Below, piece after piece: positions 1 to 7,521 of a DNA stretch of 64,000 nucleotides. The notes under the pieces are model-generated. The model was not told the origin of the DNA. It worked only from the letters and a program-made list of their open reading frames with translations, and made no database searches. A program made the translations under genes and the position numbers. The stretch spans positions 930,001 to 994,000 of the forward strand of contig JAHBYP010000002.1 in the NCBI GenBank assembly GCA_019635875.1. The letters are read 5' to 3'. The stretch is from Alphaproteobacteria bacterium (GTDB taxonomy: Bacteria; Pseudomonadota; Alphaproteobacteria; Reyranellales; Reyranellaceae). Numbering within the stretch: the stretch's first letter is position 1; each line of letters opens with the position of its first letter.

Positions 1-88
1 CCGTGAGCGTGGTCGAACGCCTTCGGTTCAGCGCCTCCAGCACGGCGAAGGCGCGGGCGATCGGCTCGATGACGGTTTGACCGGGCAT
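1..88 (-). CDS. IclR-family transcriptional regulator, N-terminal fragment
   Basis: Only the first 29 codons are inside the window; the gene continues beyond base 1. The start ATG is at 88-86. The peptide has the usual opening of an IclR winged helix-turn-helix domain: a proline after a short leader, then an ARAFAVLEALN helix followed by a Thr-Leu turn. IclR proteins are effector-binding repressors or activators of catabolic genes. It is divergent from the TauD-type dioxygenase at 276, so control of that gene is a reasonable inference. The fragment is too short to say more about the effector. Confidence 0.6.
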   Translation of the reverse strand, partial: MPGQTVIEPIARAFAVLEALNRRRSTTLT

Positions 89-110
89 GGCGGTGGAGAC
101 TCCTGAATCT

Positions 111-180
111 CCTGTCATCCCGAGCGCAGCGAGGAATCCAGGATGCAGCCTGGATCCCTCGCTGCGCTCGGGATGACAGG
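111..180. repeat. Family A palindromic repeat (copy 1)
   Basis: Inverted repeat with arms of the form CTGTCATCCCGAGCGCAGCG and its complement around a short centre. It lies between the divergent IclR and dioxygenase genes. Same family as the copies at 1121, 3101, 9253, 11105, 12319, 15718, 32989, 36910, 39936, 42028, 46080 and 47791. Confidence 0.9.
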
Positions 181-275
181 AAGAGCCTAGTCCGCAATAC
201 GGACTCTGTCGACTTTGCCCGGGCGCGGCGGCGGCGGCGGGCCTACAACGGCGGTCGACCACGCGGAGGAAGCCC

Positions 276-1112
276 ATGGCCTACCAGACCATCGACGTGC
301 GCAAGCTCACCCCCACCATCGGCGCGGAGATCTTCGGCGTCGATCTCGGCAAGCCGCTCGGCAACCAGCAGTTCCAGGAAGTGCATGACGCGCTGATGGA
401 CAATCTCGTGGTCTTCTTCCGCGACCAGAAGATGAGCATCGACCAGCACAAGGATTTCGGCCGCCGCTTCGGGCCGCTGCACACGCATCCCAACGCGCCG
501 ATCGAGTTTCCCGACCATCCCGAGATCCTGGTGATCAAGGCCGACGAGAAGAGCAAGCACGTCGCCGGCGAGGAGTGGCACACCGACGTCTCGTGCGATC
601 GCGAGCCGCCGATGGGCTCGATCCTCTATCTCACCGAGGTGCCGGAAGGCGGTGGCGGCGACACGCTGTTCGCCAACATGTACCGCGCCTACGAGACGCT
701 CTCCGACCCGATCAAGCGGATGCTGCAGGGGTTGACGGCGCTGCACGACAGCTCCAAGGCGCACTACTACCGCGTCAAGGCCACCGATCGCGACGACATC
801 AAGTTCCCCAACGCCGAGCATCCGATCGTGCGCACCCATCCGGTGACCGGCAGGCAGGCGCTGTTCGTCAACCGCGGCTTCACGCTCCGCATCCCGCAGC
901 TGCGCAAGGTCGAGAGCGACGCGCTGCTCGAGATGCTCTATCGCCACATCGAGACGCCGGAGTTCCAGTGCCGCTTCCGCTGGCAGGCCGACTCGGTGGC
1001 GTTCTGGGACAATCGCTGCACCCAGCACCACGCGATGTTCGACTACTACCCACAGCGCCGCTACGGCCACCGCGTCACGGTCTGCGGCGACAAGCCGTTC
1101 TATCGGGCGTAG
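276..1112 (+). CDS. TauD/TfdA-family 2-oxoglutarate-dependent dioxygenase
   Basis: Fe(II)/2-oxoglutarate-dependent hydroxylase of 278 aa, the normal length for the TauD/TfdA family. The facial triad is visible: H102 and D104 in EEWHTDVSC, and H251 in WDNRCTQH. R266 in the RYGHRVTV segment is the expected 2-oxoglutarate-binding arginine. Such enzymes hydroxylate sulfonates, aryloxyalkanoates or other small acids; nothing here fixes the substrate. A GGAGG ribosome site lies about 8 nt before the ATG. It is divergent from the partial IclR gene and convergent with the selenoprotein operon, separated from it by a repeat at 1121-1202. Confidence 0.92.
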   Translation: MAYQTIDVRKLTPTIGAEIFGVDLGKPLGNQQFQEVHDALMDNLVVFFRDQKMSIDQHKDFGRRFGPLHTHPNAPIEFPDHPEILVIKADEKSKHVAGEEWHTDVSCDREPPMGSILYLTEVPEGGGGDTLFANMYRAYETLSDPIKRMLQGLTALHDSSKAHYYRVKATDRDDIKFPNAEHPIVRTHPVTGRQALFVNRGFTLRIPQLRKVESDALLEMLYRHIETPEFQCRFRWQADSVAFWDNRCTQHHAMFDYYPQRRYGHRVTVCGDKPFYRA

Positions 1113-1120
1113 CGCCCTCG

Positions 1121-1202
1121 CTGTCGTCCTGAGCGGAGCGAAGGACCTGGCGGTATTGCGATTGGTCGACTGCGAGATCCTTCGCTTCGCTCAGGATGAC
1201 AG
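1121..1202. repeat. Family A palindromic repeat (copy 2, CTGTCGTCCTGAGCG variant)
   Basis: Inverted repeat between convergent genes, arms CTGTCGTCCTGAGCGGAGCG and GCTTCGCTCAGGATGACAG. Its right arm overlaps the last 12 bases of the minus-strand gene at 1191-1493 and supplies that gene's stop codon. It may also work as a bidirectional terminator, but no T-tract is present. Confidence 0.85.
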
Positions 1203-1493
1203 GGTGCGCTTTCCCAGCATCTCCGTCGCCAGCTGCGTCCACTCCTCCTCGAGTGTGAGCTTGGACACCGGGCGGCCGGCGCGGCGGTACCAGCCGCTGG
1301 CGTTGCTCATGTCGCCTTCCTGGCGATGCAGATGCGCGTGCACCACGTCGCAATCGGCCTCGCCCTCGTGGCCCTGCACGGTCTCGTGCGCCTTGCTCCA
1401 GTCGCCTTGGCGCAGCCACCACAGCGCTTCGAGCGCGGGGCCAAGATCGGTCGGCGCGGACTTGGCGGCCTGGAAGGCTTCGAGTGTCGGCAT
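1191..1493 (-). CDS. Conserved small helical protein, last gene of the selenoprotein operon
   Basis: 100-aa soluble protein of unknown function. It carries a pattern I recognise from uncharacterised bacterial proteins: a Trp-rich helix pair, then a VHAxLHRxEGDxxNAxxWYRRAGRP-like block (about residues 49-76). This suggests a short helical-hairpin (TPR-like) fold; that is inference. The ATG at 1493 comes 3 nt after the TAG of the UGSC gene, so translation is almost certainly coupled. The last codons (Leu-Ser-Ser-stop) are made by the flanking family A repeat. No catalytic motif is visible. Confidence 0.75.
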   Translation of the reverse strand: MPTLEAFQAAKSAPTDLGPALEALWWLRQGDWSKAHETVQGHEGEADCDVVHAHLHRQEGDMSNASGWYRRAGRPVSKLTLEEEWTQLATEMLGKRTLSS

Positions 1494-1496
1494 GGC

Positions 1497-2015
1497 CTAC
1501 TCCAGCAGGATGGGCAGCGCCTGTCGGTAGGCGACCTCGGCGCGCTCTTTCAGCTCGGGCAAGGTGCAGCTGCCGATCGGGTGCTGCACCGTGAGGAAGG
1601 GATAGTCGGCCAGGCCGAGCACGCGCGCGATGTTGCGCGCCGTGACCTCGAACGGCGTGGTGCACAGCACCACCGCGCGCTTGCCCAGCTGCTCGAAGGT
1701 GATTCCGTCGTGCAGACTGCACGTCGAGCAGGACCCTCAATCGCCCAGGCCGGTGATGAGGAAATCCACCTCCTGCGCGACCGAGGTCAGCGTGTTGCCC
1801 GGCGCCGGCGCGCTGGCGTTCTTCTTCGAGGCCAGCGTGCGCACCGTGCAGCCGTGACGCTGCACGAAGAGCGCGGCGACCTCGTTCAGCATCTCCTCGG
1901 CGTTGAGCTTGCCGTTCTCGAGGATGCCGATGCGCATGCCGTCGATCTTCGCGAGCCTGGGCGCGCGGATCGCCGCGCGCTTGGGCGTGGTCGACATCGG
2001 CGAGTAGAGCTGCAT
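1497..2015 (-). CDS. UGSC-family selenoprotein with in-frame UGA (selenocysteine at residue 93)
   Basis: Read through the TGA at 1739-1737, this is a 172-aa protein; taken as a stop, it would be cut at residue 92. The residues around the UGA read ITGLGD-U-GSCSTC, the U-G-S-C signature of the UGSC (seleno)protein family, whose relatives have Cys or Sec at the first position. The frame stays open for 79 more codons with family-like content (for example VQHPIGSCTLPELKERAEVAY) and ends at TAG 1499-1497. A hairpin resembling a bacterial SECIS begins 10 nt after the UGA. The start at 2015 has AGGAG 9 nt upstream, inside the end of the preceding gene. C96, C99 and Sec93 could form a selenenylsulfide or disulfide redox site. 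Molecular function is unknown. No selA, selB, selC or selD is in this window; they must exist elsewhere for the full protein to be made. Confidence 0.85.
1706..1726 (-). promoter_or_regulatory. SECIS-like hairpin after the selenocysteine UGA
   Basis: On the coding strand, CGACGUGC-AGUCU-GCACGACG folds into an eight-position stem with one A/A mismatch and a five-base loop AGUCU. It starts 10 nt after the UGA and the loop lies 18 nt after it. Bacterial SECIS elements sit immediately downstream of the UGA, inside the coding region, and carry a G near the start of the apical loop that SelB recognises; the layout here agrees. Fold assigned by eye. Confidence 0.65.
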
Positions 2016-2019
2016 GGCG

Positions 2020-3093
2020 TTAGCTCCTGACGGTGATCGGCTTGTGCTGCATGATCGAGCCGCGACCGCGGCTCCACGAGGGCAGGAAGCAGGAGTGGCC
2101 TCCGGCATCGCCGCCGCCCATGGTGATCAGGATATCCTCGGGCGTCAGCCCGCGATGGATGAAGCCCGCTTCGGTGAGCTGGTGCGCAGCCTCGCCGTGC
2201 TGAGTCTCATACTCGCGTTCCCGGTACTTGCCGACGCCCTTCATGCCCTCGACCGAGCGCTTGGCCTGGGTGAACAGGAAATCCTGCGCCCGCTCGCGCG
2301 ACCAGCCGGCATCGCCGACGATCTGCATGTGCTCGGGCGCCAGGATCACCACGCTTTGGCCGAGCGTGATGCAGCCGTAATTGGCCATGGCGTCGGCGAC
2401 CGAGCCCAGCACCTGCTCGGGCGTGTTGCCGCCGTGGTTCTCGACATTGCAGAAGCCGCCGGCGGCGTAGCAGGTGACGCTCGACGTCCCCTTGGCGTAG
2501 CCCTGCGCCTCGCACAGCAGCGGCCAAGGATTGCCGCGCGAGCGCTCGGCGATGCACAGGCTGTACTTGCCGGGATTGCCTTGAGTCGACTTGTCGGAGA
2601 TGCCCGGCAGCATCTGGAACACGTTGCGCAGGATCAGCCGCACGGCGCGGCCGATCGTGGCGTTGGCGCGATTGCCGGGGCCGAACAGGTTGACGTCGCT
2701 GTTCATGCCGATTTCGTCGGCGTACGGGCCGCTGACGATCAGGAGCGGCGCCGAGCCGCCGGTGCTGGCGGTCGAGCCGTGGAAGTTGAAGCCCTCCTGG
2801 TCCATCGCCTCGTAGGCGGCGACCAGCACCGGGAAATGCTCGGGCAGGCAACCCGCCATCACCGCGTTGACCGCGGCGGCGTGCAGCGACAGGTCGAGCC
2901 CGGTGGCGGGATGACGGCAGATCACCGTCCCGGCCGGCCGCGCGTCGGCTGCCAGCATCGCCTTCACGCGCTCGACCACCGGCGGCACCACGGGCAATCC
3001 ATCCGTCCAGCCCTGCTCGTAGCACCAGTCGATGGCGGCGAGCAGGTCGTCGGGCACCTCGTGGGTGCGGAAGCGGGCGGCGGCGGTGGTCAT
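2020..3093 (-). CDS. Conserved cysteine-rich protein (WTDGLPVVPP family), partner of the UGSC selenoprotein
   Basis: 357-aa cytoplasmic-looking protein of unknown function. The N-terminus has a WCYEQGWTDGLPVVPP block, which I recall from uncharacterised proteins encoded beside UGSC genes. Ten cysteines are spread through the chain, including the segments TVICRHP, TCYAAGGFCN and GGHSCFLP. There is no signal peptide and no recognised cofactor motif. The start at 3093 was chosen because upstream codons would be translated from a repeat. It ends 4 nt before the UGSC start, and its last codons hold the UGSC ribosome site, so the two are co-translated. An interaction with the selenoprotein is inference from context. 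Confidence 0.85.
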   Translation of the reverse strand: MTTAAARFRTHEVPDDLLAAIDWCYEQGWTDGLPVVPPVVERVKAMLAADARPAGTVICRHPATGLDLSLHAAAVNAVMAGCLPEHFPVLVAAYEAMDQEGFNFHGSTASTGGSAPLLIVSGPYADEIGMNSDVNLFGPGNRANATIGRAVRLILRNVFQMLPGISDKSTQGNPGKYSLCIAERSRGNPWPLLCEAQGYAKGTSSVTCYAAGGFCNVENHGGNTPEQVLGSVADAMANYGCITLGQSVVILAPEHMQIVGDAGWSRERAQDFLFTQAKRSVEGMKGVGKYREREYETQHGEAAHQLTEAGFIHRGLTPEDILITMGGGDAGGHSCFLPSWSRGRGSIMQHKPITVRS

Positions 3094-3100
3094 GGCGCTT

Positions 3101-3185
3101 CTGTCATCCCGAGCGTCTCTGTCATCCCGAGCGCAGCGAGGGATCCAGGGAGATGCCTGGATCCCTCGCTGCGCTCGGGATGACA
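3101..3185. repeat. Family A palindromic repeat (copy 3, with a partial extra arm)
   Basis: A complete inverted repeat (3119-3185) is preceded by a truncated direct copy of its left arm (3101-3115, CTGTCATCCCGAGCG). This looks like a slipped or nested duplication. It separates the HD-domain gene from the downstream operon gene. Confidence 0.85.
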
Positions 3186-3212
3186 ATCAACGCCTCGGCC
3201 ACGGCGTGGGCC

Positions 3213-3977
3213 TCACAGATACTTCGCCGGCCGGATCATCGCGCGCCACATATGCGCGACCGGGCTGTTGTCGAAGCCCAGGCCCTCTTCCGGCTGCTTG
3301 AAGTTGCGGCCGATGATGTCCTCGAACTCCTCGAGCTCGACATGCACATCGGGGTCGAACGAGTAGATGTCGTGCACGGTGATCATGCGGCCCGACATGT
3401 ACCATTTGTGGTTCCGCATCCGCTGGTAGTCCGCCTCGATATACGGATCGACCACGTAGTCGGCGCCGAACAGCGTGACGTAGGATTGCGGATACTCGTA
3501 GCCCACCGCGGGATCGGCGTAGAAGCGAAGCACCTGGTGGGCGCGGATCGCCCAGGTCACCTCCTCGTCGACATAGGGCTCGACGAGCTGCGCACCCCAG
3601 TAGCCGTGATCGCCGCGGATGAAGCCGGCGGCGGCGATGTCGTGCAGCAGGCAGGCCAGCACCATCTTCTCCGACAGCCCACCCTTCACCGCGTGCCGCG
3701 CGCTCTGCAGCAGGTGCATGCTGGGCCCGAAGCGCAGCTTGAAGAAGTCGATCAGCGTCGGCTTCTCCGGCATCTTCGGCAGGCGCGGATCGTCGCCCAT
3801 CAGGATGCGCAGGTTGGAGTTGGCCTTCAGCATCGCGCCGGCATTGGGCGGCGGGCTGAAATCCGCCTCGGCCAGGCTGTGGATGCGCGACTTCACGACG
3901 AGGTAGTCGAGCTCGCGCGACTTGCGCGCCTCCAGCGCGTCCGCGCGCTCGTGCAGGGCAAGGGCCGCGTCGTTCAT
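3213..3977 (-). CDS. HD-domain protein, possibly a PhnZ/MIOX-like oxygenase
   Basis: 254-aa HD-superfamily protein. H88, the H112-D113 doublet (CLLHDIAA) and a following HGYWGAQLVEPYVDEEVTW helix agree with the metal-binding core. The order HD, then a His-x3-Gly-Ala helix, then IRAHQVLRFYADP, resembles the HD-domain mixed-valent diiron oxygenases (PhnZ, myo-inositol oxygenase) more than nucleotide phosphohydrolases. That subfamily call is inference. The ATG at 3977 has GGAGG 8 nt upstream; codons before it have no ribosome site. It is the first gene of the minus-strand set leading to the UGSC selenoprotein, though 119 nt with a repeat separate it from the next gene. Confidence 0.75.
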   Translation of the reverse strand: MNDAALALHERADALEARKSRELDYLVVKSRIHSLAEADFSPPPNAGAMLKANSNLRILMGDDPRLPKMPEKPTLIDFFKLRFGPSMHLLQSARHAVKGGLSEKMVLACLLHDIAAAGFIRGDHGYWGAQLVEPYVDEEVTWAIRAHQVLRFYADPAVGYEYPQSYVTLFGADYVVDPYIEADYQRMRNHKWYMSGRMITVHDIYSFDPDVHVELEEFEDIIGRNFKQPEEGLGFDNSPVAHMWRAMIRPAKYL

Positions 3978-4043
3978 GGCATGTCCTCCGCGATATATCT
4001 CGTTGCTCCCGAAACTCACGAGCAGCCTACCACGGCGCGGAAG

Positions 4044-5072
4044 TCAGCGCTTGGCCCCAGGATTCGCCGATTCGTAAAGATTGATCAGCCGATTCTGCTC
4101 GACGATGAAGCCATTGGTCCGTTCGAGCTTGGCACGCAGGAACACCTCGGCGTTGAAATTGGCGTTCAGCACCGGTGCAAGATCGTTCATCGCCGAGGTG
4201 GCGACATAGGCCTGGGCACCGCGCACGCCGAGCTTGGCCACGGCCACGCTCGCGCCGACATAGGGGTTGGCGACACCCCACACCTCGCCGACAAGCTCGG
4301 CGAATGCGCTCAGCTCCAGCGTCCAGTCCTTGGTGGGCTGCCGTTGCGAATGCGCGATTCCCTTGACCACGATCTCGAGCATTGCGTTGGCGCCGGCCAG
4401 AATGCGGCGCGTCTTGGCATTAGCCGGCGTGTCGGGCACCAGTTGCATCGCCTTGGTGAGCGAGAGATTGCCTTCGGCGATCAGCTTCATGCGCTCGGCG
4501 TCCGGCTGCCGCATGCCGATGACGCCTTCGGTCACGCCAACCAGCCCTTTGACGGCATTGAAGGCGGCCATAAACTTGGTCTCGAAGTCCGGAATGCGCG
4601 CGGCGAGACCGGCCTGCGCGATGTGCGGGGCGAGCGCCTCCGCCGGGATCGCCGACAGGATGTCCGAGAACACGCCGGCAGCAGCATCGCGCCGCAGATC
4701 GGCCCATTCCTGGGCGTCGGCACGCAGATCGCGGCGCCAGCGCTGGACCTCGGTGATCTTGGCCTGCAACTTGTCGGCCAGGTCGCGCAGGCGGTCGCGA
4801 TCGCGCACCGCGTCCTCATAATATTCACGGGTGATGGACGCGCCGGGGTGGACCACGGGTACGCACTTGCCGTCCTTGTTGTAGAAGCCGGCATTGCAGT
4901 CGCACACCGCGCGCCTACGGATCGTGCCGTCGGGCATGGTCGTCGTCGTTCGTCGAACGACATAGGCATTCGCCTTGCCGGGACAGGGTTCCTGGGCAGC
5001 CGCGTCGGCTGGCATCACCGTGATCAGCAATAGACCCAGCCCGGCGGGAAGGCCAAGGCGTCGAGCCGTCAT
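4044..5072 (-). CDS. Exported protein with an EGF-like cysteine motif, unknown function
   Basis: 342 aa. A Sec signal peptide is evident (MTARRLG, hydrophobic core, cleavage near ADAAAQE, residues 1-28). The mature N-terminus has a small cysteine cluster reading CPG...VCDCNAGFYNKDGKCVP, which resembles an EGF-like or knottin loop. A charged coiled-coil-like stretch rich in Arg, Asp and Gln follows (about residues 85-125), then a long helical region. The start at 5072 forms an ATGA overlap with the preceding gene and begins the signal peptide directly. No known enzyme motif is seen. The operon with the DUF1176-like protein suggests a periplasmic or outer-membrane pair. Confidence 0.8.
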   Translation of the reverse strand: MTARRLGLPAGLGLLLITVMPADAAAQEPCPGKANAYVVRRTTTTMPDGTIRRRAVCDCNAGFYNKDGKCVPVVHPGASITREYYEDAVRDRDRLRDLADKLQAKITEVQRWRRDLRADAQEWADLRRDAAAGVFSDILSAIPAEALAPHIAQAGLAARIPDFETKFMAAFNAVKGLVGVTEGVIGMRQPDAERMKLIAEGNLSLTKAMQLVPDTPANAKTRRILAGANAMLEIVVKGIAHSQRQPTKDWTLELSAFAELVGEVWGVANPYVGASVAVAKLGVRGAQAYVATSAMNDLAPVLNANFNAEVFLRAKLERTNGFIVEQNRLINLYESANPGAKR

Positions 5073-5596
5073 GGTGGGGGCGTCAGCTTCCATCGCGGGT
5101 CCCCCAGCTTGAACTCCTTGCCGTCACAGGGCGGCTTGTACCAGAAGCCCGTCAGCTTGAATTCGCCGCCCGACCACTCGTAATGGCCACCGGCGCCGCA
5201 ATCGCCGATGCCGCGATGCAGGGCCATAGTGGTGAGCCGCTTGCTGGCTTCGTTGAAGTCCGGGTTCCACACCACATTGGTTGTCCACCACTTCTTGTCA
5301 CGATTCCACTCGCGGAAGCGATGAAGCTTGGCCTGGGCAGGTTGGGCAGGATCGACCGTGAAGACCAGCCCTCCGACGTTGTAGGCCGCCATCCAGCAGG
5401 TGACGAGGACCACCTTGAACTTGGTGTCGAGGTCGAACGACTGCGCGTCCTCCATCGCCTGGTCGATGGTGACGGTGCAGTCCTCCTTGACTAGTGCTGC
5501 ATCGATTACCGGCTTGGGAATGATCGCCTTGCTTTGGGCAAAGGCGGGCACGGCCATGATCATGCCCAGGCAGGCCACAATCAGCGCACGAAACAT
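5069..5596 (-). CDS. Exported DUF1176-like protein
   Basis: 175 aa with an N-terminal signal peptide (MFRALIVACLG, then MAVPAFAQ). The C-terminal half carries a pattern typical of DUF1176: a Thr-rich strand, then RGIGDCGxxxxYEWSGxxFKLTGF with a further downstream Cys. The function of DUF1176 is unknown. A GGGGGAG ribosome site precedes the ATG at 5596. It overlaps the next gene by 4 nt and is divergent from the exported protein at 5726. Confidence 0.75.
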   Translation of the reverse strand: MFRALIVACLGMIMAVPAFAQSKAIIPKPVIDAALVKEDCTVTIDQAMEDAQSFDLDTKFKVVLVTCWMAAYNVGGLVFTVDPAQPAQAKLHRFREWNRDKKWWTTNVVWNPDFNEASKRLTTMALHRGIGDCGAGGHYEWSGGEFKLTGFWYKPPCDGKEFKLGDPRWKLTPPP

Positions 5597-5725
5597 CGAT
5601 CTCCCCCAAACCGACCAAGCGCTCCGCAACACCCGCATCACAAACGAAGCCTCAAGTGAGCCAAAATCCGTGTTTAAAGTAAAGGCGTCCTGCTAGCGTG
5701 CCCAAACCAACCGGGGAGGCAGCGC
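5597..5725. promoter_or_regulatory. Divergent promoter region of two exported-protein genes
   Basis: 129-nt spacer with a distinctly A+T-richer segment (around 5641-5690, including TTTAAAGTAAAGG) between the divergent starts at 5596 and 5726. It probably holds both promoters. No clear -35/-10 pair or operator palindrome was found by eye. Confidence 0.4.
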
Positions 5726-7507
5726 ATGCTCCGTCAGGGCTCGAAGACTCTGCTCGGCGCGATGACCTGGCTTTTGCTGGTCTCTGCCGCGACAGGAGAC
5801 GTCCATGGGCAGGCGGCGCGACCAGCGCTGGCATTCAACGAGCTTACCCACCTGATCATCAGCGACGACGGCCAGTCGGTCCGACTGTTCGGCCGGATGA
5901 ACGCCGCCGGTCCGCAGGGGCCGGTTCCCTATCTGCAGTTTCTCGCGGCGGCGTTGCTGCTTCCCGAGGAACGGGGCGACCTCGGCGCGCATGGCAGCAT
6001 CCCCGGCTTCAGCCTCGACGTGACGCCGCAGTCTCTGCAGGCGCTTTCGTCGCTGCGACGGCGGATGAACTCGCCCGAGGCCGAGCAGCTCATGGGCAAG
6101 TACTACGCCAATCCCGCCGTCTGGAGGTCGTTCCTTCACGCGAGCCTGCCGCAGATCTGGGAGGATGTCCGGGAAATCCTCAAGCGCCTCCTCTATCAGG
6201 GACTCGGACGACGCCAGGCGGATGTCATCATCAACAGGATCAACAGCGTCGAGGATCTTCGCAGGACGCTCGACACACTACTGCGGGAACGTTGGCCCTT
6301 TTCGAGTCAGGAGGACGTCGACCACGCCATCGAACGGGGCCTGCACCGGTTTCAGACCAGGGTTGGCAGCGTCTTCTTCTTCCCCGAGGGAACCACCGAG
6401 ACGCTGTATGGCACGGCCCTCTACTCGGAACCGAAGTACCTTGGGATGCACCGAGACACGCAGCTCGCGCGCGTCGTCTTCGAGGCCGACCTCGCCATCA
6501 AGCTGCTGGCCCGATCGGTCGACCTCAAGAAGCGGCTGCCCTTCCATCAGCCCATGATGGAATGGGAGCTGAGGAACTCTACACCGCAAGAGATGTCCGC
6601 GCGCCTGCACGGCGGCATCAACGCCATCCAGGTTCACCCCAAGAAAGTCGAGCTCGAGGTCTCTGCCAACGGTCGAATCATCTCCTTCACCAAGGCGGAG
6701 ATGTTGATCCAGGTAAGGCCATGGGATCAAAGCGAGACGCCCTATGCCGCCCAGTTGAGCTACAGCCAATTCGTGACGGAGCGCTATGGTCAGTACGCGG
6801 CGGCGCTCGGAGCGCTATGGGAGTTTCGCGAGGCAGCCAAGATGTTGGCCGTCGCCCGCCATCTGAAGGCCGCGGGCATCCGGCTCTACCTGTCACTGGA
6901 GCGCTCTTGGACGGCACCGAAGAGTGTGAAGGCGAATTGGCTTGCAGGCAGCCTGGGTGGCGGTGGCCAGAACTTCTATCTCGTATCGCATTTCTACGGT
7001 GGTGTCGGCCTGCAGATGCGTCGCGCCGCTTCGGTCGAACCCATGCCACGCGAGGCCAGCGATCGCTTCAAGACCGCCGCCGAGCAATTGTCGGGCGTGC
7101 TCAACACCGCCGATAGCGGCATCTGCATGGACGGCCGTCCGGGCTGCCGACGTGGCGAGTCACTAGGCACCTTGCGGATCAATCTGCCGCCACCAGGTGC
7201 CCGATCCATCTCGAAGCCGACGCTTGAACGCATGATGAAGGACCCGGCGACGCGCGCGTTGCTGGATGCGGAAGCGCGCGCCGACAAGGCGATGGTCGAG
7301 GCGACGGCGGCGGTACAGGCGAAGGAGAGGGCACTGGCCGTTGCACCGCCAGCGGCGAAGCCGCAATTGCAGGTCGAGCTGGTCCGAGTGCGTCAGACTG
7401 AAGCCAATGCCAAGAGCGCGCAACGCGTCGCGCAGATCAAGGTCGCCGACGCCGCCAAGATCATCGACGAGGTGGAATTGCTGCCATCGACGCCCAACAG
7501 GAAGTGA
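5726..7507 (+). CDS. Large exported protein of unknown function with a C-terminal coiled coil
   Basis: 593 aa. The N-terminus is a signal peptide (hydrophobic core MTWLLLVSAATG, likely cleavage after VHGQA near residue 29). The body shows no motif I can name; it contains several Arg/Leu-rich helices and a short cysteine pair (SGICMDGRPGC). The last about 90 residues are Ala/Lys/Glu/Gln-rich with heptad-like spacing, consistent with a coiled coil. A GGGGAGG ribosome site lies 6 nt before the ATG. Codon use looks less extreme in third-position G+C than in neighbouring housekeeping genes, a possible but weak sign of transfer. Confidence 0.8.
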   Translation: MLRQGSKTLLGAMTWLLLVSAATGDVHGQAARPALAFNELTHLIISDDGQSVRLFGRMNAAGPQGPVPYLQFLAAALLLPEERGDLGAHGSIPGFSLDVTPQSLQALSSLRRRMNSPEAEQLMGKYYANPAVWRSFLHASLPQIWEDVREILKRLLYQGLGRRQADVIINRINSVEDLRRTLDTLLRERWPFSSQEDVDHAIERGLHRFQTRVGSVFFFPEGTTETLYGTALYSEPKYLGMHRDTQLARVVFEADLAIKLLARSVDLKKRLPFHQPMMEWELRNSTPQEMSARLHGGINAIQVHPKKVELEVSANGRIISFTKAEMLIQVRPWDQSETPYAAQLSYSQFVTERYGQYAAALGALWEFREAAKMLAVARHLKAAGIRLYLSLERSWTAPKSVKANWLAGSLGGGGQNFYLVSHFYGGVGLQMRRAASVEPMPREASDRFKTAAEQLSGVLNTADSGICMDGRPGCRRGESLGTLRINLPPPGARSISKPTLERMMKDPATRALLDAEARADKAMVEATAAVQAKERALAVAPPAAKPQLQVELVRVRQTEANAKSAQRVAQIKVADAAKIIDEVELLPSTPNRK

Positions 7508-7521
7508 CGGGAGCATCGTCC

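Noticed and set aside
1497..2015. Reading the UGSC gene as a pseudogene split by a nonsense mutation or as two genes
   Set aside because: The downstream frame stays open with family-like residues, the UGA falls exactly at the U of UGSC, a hairpin follows, and no frameshift is needed.
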